A DNA stretch of 64,000 nt from Paenibacillus_AB sp036577625 (GTDB lineage: Bacteria > Bacillota > Bacilli > Paenibacillales > NBRC-103111): assembly GCF_036577625.1 (NCBI RefSeq), contig NZ_JARBDC010000042.1, positions 62,001-126,000 of the forward strand, read 5' to 3'. Under the pieces are notes generated by a model. It saw only the letters and a list, made by a program, of their open reading frames with translations, had not been told where the DNA came from and ran no database searches. Numbering within the stretch: the first letter of the stretch is position 1; every line of letters starts with the position of its first letter. The position numbers were made by a program, and so were the translations under genes. Positions 57,563 to 64,000 of the stretch are shown in pieces.

Positions 57563-58255
57563 ATGAGCAAGCTTGTTCGAATTCTTGAGAAAGCAACGGC
57601 GCTAATCGTCAGTCTCCCCGGAAACTCGATGGAGCTGTTTCAGGCTGCGGTCGAAGGCGGCGCGGATGCCGTCAAGATCCATTTCAATACCGAGCATCGC
57701 GCCAGCGGGACGCGGTTCGGTTCGATAGCCGAATACGGCAGCCTGTTGGCCGACATGTGCCGCTCTTTCCCCGGGCCGGTCGGCGCCGTCGTCGGGGATG
57801 ACGTCCGGAAAGTGACGCGGGAAGAGATGAACCGACTGGCGGAGGCGGGAGCGGATTTTATTTCGTTATACGCGCATCATGCCCCGGGCTGGCTGCTGGG
57901 AAGCGGCGGCATCGGCAAAATGATCGCCGTAAGCGGGGACTATGGAGAGGGAGTCGTATCGGCCTTTCGCTCCATGCCGATCGATATGCTGGAGGCCTCG
58001 GTCATCCCGGCTCACGAATACGGCAGCCCGCTGTGCGTCAAAGATTTGCTGCACTACCGGTGGCTCGCGGAACGGTCCGGCAAGCCCGTTATCGTGCCCA
58101 GTCAGCGCGCCATTGAAGCGGACGAACTGGAAGCGTTGAAACTGTCGGGAATGAGCGGAATCATGATCGGAGCGATGGCGACCGGTACCGACGCGCGTTC
58201 GATTTATGAAGCGACGAGAACGTTTCGGCGCGGACTCGACGAGCTGGAGCGGTAA
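57563..58255 (+). CDS. TIM-barrel protein of unknown specificity
   Basis: A 230-residue single-domain protein with the repeating beta/alpha pattern of a phosphate-binding TIM barrel: ALIVSLPGNSMELFQAAVEGGADAVKIHF, GPVGAVVGDD, AGADFISLYAHHAP, PVIVPSQRAIEADELEALKLSGMSGIMIGAMATG. The last segment resembles the phosphate-binding end of epimerase or aldolase barrels such as NanE. No exact family is recognised. AAAGGAGG precedes the ATG. As first gene of an operon with an FAD oxidoreductase, a DUF4127 protein and a LacI regulator it likely acts on a sugar-related intermediate. Confidence 0.7.
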   Translation: MSKLVRILEKATALIVSLPGNSMELFQAAVEGGADAVKIHFNTEHRASGTRFGSIAEYGSLLADMCRSFPGPVGAVVGDDVRKVTREEMNRLAEAGADFISLYAHHAPGWLLGSGGIGKMIAVSGDYGEGVVSAFRSMPIDMLEASVIPAHEYGSPLCVKDLLHYRWLAERSGKPVIVPSQRAIEADELEALKLSGMSGIMIGAMATGTDARSIYEATRTFRRGLDELER

Positions 58256-58306
58256 CGGGAAGAGCCGCTTGCGAAAAGTAAAGACATCAGGCAGGAGCTG
58301 ACGACC

Positions 58307-59707
58307 ATGAGCATGGAGAAAAAGAGCGCGATAGCCGCGGAGCGGTACGATGTCGTCGTGGCGGGGGGAGGACCGGCCGGCACGATGGCGGCTATCGCTT
58401 CGGCCCGCAGCGGGGCGAAGACGCTATTGATCGAACGATACGGATTTCTTGGCGGCATGATCACGAATGCGCTTGTCGGACCGATGCAGAGCTTTCATTC
58501 CCGGGACGAGCAGGTCGTAACCGGAATTGCGCAGGAGGTCGTCGATCGTCTCGTCGCCATCGGCGGTTCTCCGGGACACGTAAAGGATATGATCGGGTTT
58601 GCCGCCTCCGTAACCCCGGTCGATGCGGAAAAGCTGAAATATGTGCTTCAGGAAATGTGTGTCGAGAGCGGCGTTCATCTGCAGCTGCACACCGTCGTTA
58701 CGGGAGCCCGGACCGACGCAGGCCGTATCCGGTCGCTCGAACTGTTCAACAAATCGGGTGCTTTCGAGGCGGAAGCCCCCGTCTATATCGATTGCACGGG
58801 AGACGGCGACGTCATGTGGATGGCCGGAGTGCCGTTCGACAAAGGCAGGGAGAAGGACGGCCTGGCGCAGCCGATGACGATGATGTTTCGGATGGGCGGC
58901 GTCGATCTGGCCGAGGTCCGCGCGTTCATCAAGGCGAATTCGCAGCAATTTGTTTTGGCCGACGACTGGGAAAGCTGCTCGCATGTCGGCGTTTCGGGCT
59001 TTTTCTCGCTCGTACGGAACGCGCGGTCAAGCGGCGAGCTGACGATCGAGCGGGATCGGGTGCTTTTTTTCGAGCTTCCCGCCAAAGGCGAGGTGTCGGT
59101 CAATATGACGCGGGTGATCCGTTACGATGCGACCGACGGCGCCGCTCTGTCGGCAGCGGAAGTTTTAGGCCGGCGGCAGGTGATGGAGGTCGTCCGATTC
59201 CTGAACCGGCACATCCCCGGCTTCGGGGCGGCTTACTTGATCCATTGCGGCACGCAGATCGGCGTTCGAGAATCGAGGCGTTTGCGGGGACAATACACGC
59301 TGACCGCAGACGATGTGCTGTCCGGAAAAACGTTCGGCGATGCGATCGCCCGCGGCTCCTATCCGATCGATATTCATTCGCCGGACAGCGGCGAGCTCGA
59401 TGCCACGGAAATCAAGCGGGCGGCCGCTTACGACATTCCGTACCGTTGTCTGCTGAACGATCGCGTACGCAATTTGATCGTGGCGGGGCGATGCATATCC
59501 GCCACGCATGAGGCGATCGCCTCCGCCCGCGTTTCTCCTACGGCTATGGCGATCGGCCACGCGGCCGGGGCGGCGGCGGCTCTGGCCGCTTCGCTCGGCG
59601 TCGACCCCGGGGGAGTGGACGTCAGCCGCATTCAGCGGCTCATCGTCGAGCAGGGCGGAAACTTGAGAATCGGCACGGAAGCCGGTTTAAGGGGTGAGAA
59701 AGGATGA
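58307..59707 (+). CDS. FAD-dependent oxidoreductase (FAD_oxidored, PF12831)
   Basis: A 466-residue flavoprotein. It has YDVVVAGGGPAGTMAAIASARSG at the N-terminus, GFLGGMITNALVGPM after it, YIDCTGDGDVMWMAGVPF near residue 165 and a C-terminal FAD motif IVAGRCISATHEAIASARVSPT followed by AIGHAAGAAAAL. Such enzymes are often found in carbohydrate and aromatic catabolic operons and oxidise a small hydroxy or amino compound. It is the intact counterpart of the truncated gene at 6207. It starts 51 bp after the TIM-barrel gene, and its stop overlaps the next start by ATGA. Confidence 0.85.
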   Translation: MSMEKKSAIAAERYDVVVAGGGPAGTMAAIASARSGAKTLLIERYGFLGGMITNALVGPMQSFHSRDEQVVTGIAQEVVDRLVAIGGSPGHVKDMIGFAASVTPVDAEKLKYVLQEMCVESGVHLQLHTVVTGARTDAGRIRSLELFNKSGAFEAEAPVYIDCTGDGDVMWMAGVPFDKGREKDGLAQPMTMMFRMGGVDLAEVRAFIKANSQQFVLADDWESCSHVGVSGFFSLVRNARSSGELTIERDRVLFFELPAKGEVSVNMTRVIRYDATDGAALSAAEVLGRRQVMEVVRFLNRHIPGFGAAYLIHCGTQIGVRESRRLRGQYTLTADDVLSGKTFGDAIARGSYPIDIHSPDSGELDATEIKRAAAYDIPYRCLLNDRVRNLIVAGRCISATHEAIASARVSPTAMAIGHAAGAAAALAASLGVDPGGVDVSRIQRLIVEQGGNLRIGTEAGLRGEKG

Positions 59708-61323
59708 AGCCGCGGCATCGAATCGCGCTGCTCCCGTTGGACAGCCGTCCGTGCTGCCGATGGTTTCCCGAAAAAATCGCCGAAATCGCAGGGGTGAGCT
59801 TGATAACGCCCCCGCCGGAGCTGCTGGGTCTATTCATGAAGTCCGGCGATTGCGACAGCGTTCGCGAATGGCTTCTGACCGCCGCCGACGAGGCGGACGG
59901 CATGGTGGTGGCCGCGGATCAGCTCGCCTTCGGAGGCTTGATCGCCTCGCGAACGAACGAGCGGTCGTTGGAGCAAGCTCTCGGGACGCTGGAGGCGCTG
60001 CGGACGATCAAGGAGAACGACCCGGAAAAGCCGCTGTACGTCTCCAGCGTGTTAATGCGAATTTCGATCACCGGCCGGAATGCCGCATATGTGCGTTACA
60101 AGGAGCTTGTGCAGCAATACTCGGAGCTGTTCGACCGGCGCCACCGGCTGAAGGAGGCCGGGCTCGAGGCGGAGCTGGAGCGGGTGAAGGCGCAAATTCC
60201 CGCCGACATCCTGGACGATTTCTTCCGGGCGCGAGCTCGCAACATGGCCGTACACAAGCTATTGATCGATTGGGCGGCCGACGGCGTCATCGACTATTTG
60301 ACGATTACGCAAGAGGATGCCAGCCCCGCGGGCGTGCATATTTCGGAGCAAAGAACGCTGCAGCGGCATATGTACGAACGGCATGCGCAGGCCAAAACGA
60401 TGTTGTACCCGGGTGCCGACGAAGCGGCCCAGACGCTGCTCGCCCGCATGCTGCAAACGCTCGGCGGACGCAAAATCAAAGTGTTCCCGCGCTTTACGTC
60501 GGAGTCGGGAAAGCTGGCCGTTCCGAAGTACGAAGACCGCCCGATCGAGGAGACGGTGAAAGCCCATCTATGGGCGGCCGGTACTGTCATCGTCGATACG
60601 CCGTCGGAGGCGGATCTCATTTTGGCCGTGAATCCGCCTTTGCCCGACATGACGAATGACGGCCAACATTCGGGAGACGTTAAAGCCTTTTTCGATTCCA
60701 GACATATGCTCACCGATTTGATCGAAAGCGCCAAATCTTATATCGATCAAGGCCGCAGAGTGGCGGTCGCGGACGTGGCGCTGCCGAACGCGTCCGACAT
60801 GGAGCTTGTCCGGTATTTGCTCGACGAGCGGCTCTTCACCCGTCTGACCGGGTATGCCGGATGGAACACGGCCGGCAACTCGCTCGGCACCTGTATAGCT
60901 CACGCGGTTGCCCGTACGCTCCCCGACCTGCTCGTGTCCGGGCCGGGAATGAGCATGGACGGCCGCGAAAGAAGTGCGGCGGAAGAAGCCGCTATAAAGG
61001 CGGATGAGGCGCACGCCTCCTTTTTGCTGTCTCGATTGATGGACGAATGGGGGTATCAGGCGCAAGTTCGCGGGGAGGCGCATAACTGGATGGCATCCAA
61101 TCTGTCCGTCAGTCCGTGGGACTTGGAATCGTCCTATGACCGAGTCAACGCGTTCGTCGTGGAGCGAATGAAGGAGCTGTTCGCGGCGACGCGTCCGCTT
61201 CTTGTCGGTTCGCCGACGGATGCGGCCGCATTATCGATCCGCGATGTACAACTGACATCCGTTCGTTTGCCGTGGAACCGCATATTCGAGGTCGACGTGA
61301 AAGTAAACGCGACGATCGGCTGA
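59704..61323 (+). CDS. DUF4127 family protein
   Basis: A 539-residue protein beginning HRIALLPLDSRPCCRWFPEKIAEIAG, the DUF4127 entry motif (PLDSRP). Further conserved parts are MVVAADQLAFGGLIASR, YLTITQEDASPAGVH, MLYPGADEAAQTLLARM and LTGYAGWNTAGNSLGT. Many conserved Asp, His and Asn residues suggest an enzyme, but the reaction is not known. No signal peptide is present. It is translationally coupled to the FAD oxidoreductase (ATGA overlap). The conserved linkage in this operon suggests both act on the same pathway. Confidence 0.85.
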   Translation: MKPRHRIALLPLDSRPCCRWFPEKIAEIAGVSLITPPPELLGLFMKSGDCDSVREWLLTAADEADGMVVAADQLAFGGLIASRTNERSLEQALGTLEALRTIKENDPEKPLYVSSVLMRISITGRNAAYVRYKELVQQYSELFDRRHRLKEAGLEAELERVKAQIPADILDDFFRARARNMAVHKLLIDWAADGVIDYLTITQEDASPAGVHISEQRTLQRHMYERHAQAKTMLYPGADEAAQTLLARMLQTLGGRKIKVFPRFTSESGKLAVPKYEDRPIEETVKAHLWAAGTVIVDTPSEADLILAVNPPLPDMTNDGQHSGDVKAFFDSRHMLTDLIESAKSYIDQGRRVAVADVALPNASDMELVRYLLDERLFTRLTGYAGWNTAGNSLGTCIAHAVARTLPDLLVSGPGMSMDGRERSAAEEAAIKADEAHASFLLSRLMDEWGYQAQVRGEAHNWMASNLSVSPWDLESSYDRVNAFVVERMKELFAATRPLLVGSPTDAAALSIRDVQLTSVRLPWNRIFEVDVKVNATIG

Positions 61324-61397
61324 CGAGCGGCACCGCTTCCCTTGCTCCGGGCCGTTTGACATCGATCCGGAAACCTTGAATAATAGGTAGGTAAACG

Positions 61398-62447
61398 ATG
61401 CAGGATACGGTGATCAGTGTGTCAAATACGTTGGAATCCATAGCGAAGCTGGCCGGCGTTTCCCGAGGGACGGTGTCGCGCGTCATCAATCGGCAGCCCG
61501 GGGTGAAGCAGGCGGTCCGCGACAAAGTAATGGCGGTCATCGCGGAGACGGGCTATGTGCCGAATCCGCAAGCCCGAAGCTTGGCCGGCGGGAAAACCGA
61601 GAACATCGGCGTTGTCGTATTCGGCAACAATCCGCTATTTTTGACTCACCATATTTTCTTTGAAGTGCTGCAAGGGATTCAAAGTCATTCGACATTGAAC
61701 GCATACGACCTCGTATTGTTTTCGAATCGCAGCGAACGGGACAAGGAATACTGGAAACGGATCGGCGACAAGCGCAAGGTGGACGGCCTGATCATTATGG
61801 GCGAGCATATTCGCGAAGAATATTTGCACTATTATTACGACCGCGACATTCCGTTCGTTCTCGTAGGCAAACGGCTGACCGAACCGTTCCCCATGCAATG
61901 CGTTACGTCGGATTACCGCAAGGGAGCGTACGAGGGAACGAAGCATTTGCTCGATCAGGGACTGCGGCGCATTGCGGTGCTTCGCGGTTTGCTGAACACG
62001 TACCACGAGAACGAACGGTTTTCCGGCTTCGCGCAGGCGCTCGAGGAGGCCGGGCTCGATCCGGACGTCTCGCTCGTGATGAACGGGCAGGCGGACAAGC
62101 AGACCGCTTACGAAGAGACGGGCCGCTTGCTCCGCTCCGGACAAACGTTCGACGGATTGTTCGCCGGCAACGATCTGATGGCGTTCGGCGCCATAGAGGC
62201 ATTGCGGGAGTTCGGCTTGCGGGTGCCGGAGGATGTGGCCGTCGTCGGCTACGACGACATTCAGGCGGCCCCGTATTTTGCTCCCCCGCTTACTTCGGTT
62301 CGCCAAGACAAGCTGCGGATCGGCCGGGAAGCCGCACAATTGCTGATGAAGCTGCTGAACAACGAGCTGAACAGGAGCGCTCCGACCGATGTAATCGTCG
62401 AAAGCACGCTGGTGATCCGGCAAAGCTCGTTGAAGCGGGCGGATTAA
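61398..62447 (+). CDS. LacI-family transcriptional regulator
   Basis: A 349-residue regulator with the N-terminal LacI helix-turn-helix and hinge (TLESIAKLAGVSRGTVSRVIN, TGYVPNPQARSLAGGKT) and a C-terminal periplasmic-binding-like sensor with VDGLIIMGEHI, FDGLFAGNDLMAFGAIEAL and PPLTSVRQDKLRIGREAAQLL. It is the last gene of the operon that starts at the TGGGAGCGCTCCCA operator, so it most probably represses its own operon until an inducer sugar binds. A clear terminator follows. Confidence 0.93.
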   Translation: MQDTVISVSNTLESIAKLAGVSRGTVSRVINRQPGVKQAVRDKVMAVIAETGYVPNPQARSLAGGKTENIGVVVFGNNPLFLTHHIFFEVLQGIQSHSTLNAYDLVLFSNRSERDKEYWKRIGDKRKVDGLIIMGEHIREEYLHYYYDRDIPFVLVGKRLTEPFPMQCVTSDYRKGAYEGTKHLLDQGLRRIAVLRGLLNTYHENERFSGFAQALEEAGLDPDVSLVMNGQADKQTAYEETGRLLRSGQTFDGLFAGNDLMAFGAIEALREFGLRVPEDVAVVGYDDIQAAPYFAPPLTSVRQDKLRIGREAAQLLMKLLNNELNRSAPTDVIVESTLVIRQSSLKRAD

Positions 62448-62506
62448 GGAAGCCGCGCGTCTGTCGACTTCAACCGTTGCGTCAAAAACTCCGATAGACC
62501 GGAAAT

Positions 62507-62537
62507 GGAAATCCGCCTTTACGGCGGATTTTTTGTT
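62507..62537 (+). terminator. Rho-independent terminator of the LacI-controlled operon
   Basis: AAATCCGCC pairs with GGCGGATTT around TTTAC, followed by a T-run and GTTGTT. Confidence 0.88.
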
Positions 62538-62560
62538 GTTTAGAAATCCGTGCCGATGAT

Positions 62561-62749
62561 GGCTAACGAATCGTCACATGCTGATGGGCGGAAAAACGAT
62601 CGATTTTCCAGGCGAACGAATCCGGACATCGCTATCGAGTCGAAAATGGAAGAAAACGAACCGATTTGCCGGAAATAGCGATACTAGAGTTCTTTACAAT
62701 TTTTGACCTCGGCATTCGGCTTCGATAACGGTTGCCCGGTTCGTCAGCC
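62561..62749 (+). mobile_element. MITE-like 189-bp element, copy B
   Basis: It begins GGCTAACGAATC and ends GGTTCGTCAGCC. It has the same length, orientation and inner blocks as 34273-34461, for example GGAAAAACGATCG, AACGAATCC, GGTTTGCCGG-like GATTTGCCGG and CATTCGGCT. It lies between the LacI operon terminator and the next solute-binding protein gene, in the gap 62448-62916, and has no coding capacity. Confidence 0.7.
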
Positions 62750-62859
62750 GTATGTCCGATTCGACAAAGAGCCCGGGTCCGGAGCCGATGCGGCGCCGAC
62801 AGCAGGATCGTTCGAACCGCAGTACAAATGGTCAAAAGAATGCATGGTCGGTGCATTGT

Positions 62860-62873
62860 TGAAACCGCTTGCA
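62860..62873 (+). promoter_or_regulatory. cre-like site upstream of the last solute-binding protein
   Basis: TGAAACCGCTTGCA differs from the consensus TGWAANCGNTNWCA at one position. It overlaps a TTGAAA (62859-62864) that could be the -35 box, so CcpA or a LacI-type protein would block the promoter. Confidence 0.5.
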
Positions 62874-62916
62874 TATGAGAAGATACGTTCAAATTCGATA
62901 CCGAGGGGGGACACTT

Positions 62917-64000
62917 TTGCTGTCGGTCTTGAAACCATTCAGCGTTTTAACGCTCGCCGCCGTTTCGCTGGCGTCGCTTGTTTCCGCTTGCGGCGGGGGC
63001 GGGACGCCGGCCGGCGGAGCGCAGGAAGCTCCGAAGGAGCAAGGCAAAGCTTACTTGAAAGAGCCGGTCGAAATTACGTTTTACCGTCCGAATACGGCTA
63101 CGACGGAAGAAGAATTTATGAAAATCATGGGGGACGCCGTAAAGGCGAAATTTCCGAACGTAACGCCGAAGTTTATCCCTTACGCCAAAGGAACCGAATT
63201 CAAGGACGTCATCGCCGCGGGCGAACCGCTCGATATCGTCTTTTATTCCATCGGCTTGATCACCAATATGACCGACTACGATTTGCAATACGACATTTCC
63301 GGGCTGATGAAGACGAACAAATTCGATTTGTCCCGCCTGGAGCAAACGCAGGTCGAATTCATGAAAAATTTCAGCGGCGGCGGCATGTACGGATTGCCGA
63401 TCTTCACGACCGCGGAGGTGCTGGCCTACAACAAAGACATTTTCGACAAATTCGGCGTCGCCTACCCGAAAGACGGCATGACGTGGGACGAAACGTACGA
63501 CCTGGCCAAAAAGCTGACGCGTACCGACGGGGGCTTGCAATATTACGGCTTCGGCATGTCGGCGAGCCATATGCTCAATGTGAACCAATTGTCCGCGCCG
63601 TTTCACGACGCTCAGAATAAACCGCTGCTGACGGACGACAATTTTAAAAAGCTGATCGACAATTTCGCCCGGTTTTATCAGCTTCCCGGCAAAGACTTAT
63701 CGAAGGAGCTGTGGAGCAAGCAGACGTCGACGTTGTTTACGAAAGACAAAACGCTGGCGATGTACGCCTACTTCAACTCGACGCTGAACAACGACGGCAA
63801 CTACGACGCCGTTTCGCTGCCTTATTTCAAGGAAGCGATGGGGGTCGGCTCGCAAATGTATCCCACGTACGCGACCGTCGCCAGCACGAGCAAGCATAAG
63901 GAAATGGCTTACGAAATCGTCGCTTACTTCACCTCGGACGAGTTCCAGACGAAGTTTTCCAAGGACGGCACCGGGCTGACCGTATTGAACGACCCGGAAA
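62917..64000 (+). CDS. Carbohydrate ABC transporter solute-binding lipoprotein (family 1), partial
   Basis: An open frame from TTG 62917 runs off the right edge after 361 residues. GAGGGGGG lies seven bases upstream. The signal peptide LTLAAVSLASLVSAC has the lipobox VSAC (Cys about residue 25). The mature protein carries YNKDIFDKFGVAYPKDGMTWDET and AKKLTRTDGG, closely related to the lipoproteins at 35098 and 53475. A cre-like site and a MITE-like repeat lie upstream. Its ligand is unknown. Transporter genes may follow beyond the window, and the LacI operon just upstream may handle what it imports. Confidence 0.88.
   Translation, partial: MLSVLKPFSVLTLAAVSLASLVSACGGGGTPAGGAQEAPKEQGKAYLKEPVEITFYRPNTATTEEEFMKIMGDAVKAKFPNVTPKFIPYAKGTEFKDVIAAGEPLDIVFYSIGLITNMTDYDLQYDISGLMKTNKFDLSRLEQTQVEFMKNFSGGGMYGLPIFTTAEVLAYNKDIFDKFGVAYPKDGMTWDETYDLAKKLTRTDGGLQYYGFGMSASHMLNVNQLSAPFHDAQNKPLLTDDNFKKLIDNFARFYQLPGKDLSKELWSKQTSTLFTKDKTLAMYAYFNSTLNNDGNYDAVSLPYFKEAMGVGSQMYPTYATVASTSKHKEMAYEIVAYFTSDEFQTKFSKDGTGLTVLNDPE

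Noticed and set aside
62950..63606. Minus-strand open frame opposite the last lipoprotein gene
   Set aside because: The plus strand encodes a lipoprotein with signal peptide and clear similarity to two others in the window; the opposite frame is a shadow.

Overview
The window looks like chromosomal DNA of a high-GC member of the Paenibacillaceae (Cohnella or a GC-rich Paenibacillus). The grounds are gene content and signals: a BmrC/BmrD-type heterodimeric ABC exporter, Bacillus-type CysJ/CysI, a TcyKLMN-type cystine importer, a LytS/LytT pair next to CstA, many AraC-type regulators beside carbohydrate-binding lipoproteins, strong AGGAGG ribosome binding sites with frequent TTG/GTG starts, sigma-A promoters, and cre-like sites. 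No rRNA, tRNA, CRISPR array, prophage or transposase was seen. The assignment is by gene content only.

Layout. 0-5 kb: a partial YfhP-like membrane protein, a small ABM-like protein and the BmrCD exporter. 5-7 kb: a decayed stretch with a repeat copy, a GntR-type promoter and a truncated FAD oxidoreductase. 7.3-9.9 kb: a gluconate-dehydrogenase-like GMC operon. 9.9-12.3 kb: an AraC regulator divergent from a sulfatase, followed by a remnant of a solute-binding protein. 12.7-16.4 kb: cysJI sulfite reductase. 16.5-17.7 kb: a nitroreductase broken by an amber codon, divergent from an HxlR regulator. 17.7-25.7 kb: an organosulfur operon (sulfurtransferase, two flavin monooxygenases, cystine-type ABC importer) divergent from an unusual HTH-SsuA-like fusion regulator.

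26.4-41.3 kb is a pectin/rhamnogalacturonan-oligosaccharide locus: GH28, an AraC regulator, an acetyl-esterase-like hydrolase, GH43, GH95, a solute-binding lipoprotein, a second GH43, a YetA/PL26-like protein and a CE8 pectin methylesterase. The enzymes have no visible signal peptides, so they probably act in the cytoplasm on imported oligosaccharides. A shared AARTCAATTT motif lies upstream of three transcription units of this locus, and a perfect cre lies in front of the lipoprotein unit. 41.6-46.2 kb: LytS/LytT two-component system and CstA. 46.4-51.6 kb: a secreted protein behind five 11-bp-phased TTCA repeats, a lower-GC GMC oxidoreductase, an AraC regulator and a DegT-type aminotransferase.

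52.4-57.4 kb: AraC regulator, solute-binding lipoprotein, DUF2264 protein and a second sulfatase, suggesting use of a sulfated or uronate-containing glycan. 57.5-62.5 kb: a compact LacI-controlled operon (TIM-barrel protein, FAD oxidoreductase, DUF4127 protein, LacI regulator) with a near-consensus promoter followed by a perfect TGGGAGCGCTCCCA operator. This is the best candidate here for an undescribed catabolic system. The window ends inside a third solute-binding lipoprotein.

Intergenic regions hold at least three dispersed repeat families, including two 189-bp MITE-like elements of identical length with inverted ends. Carbohydrate-binding lipoproteins occur three times (plus one remnant), but no carbohydrate ABC permease is present in the window.
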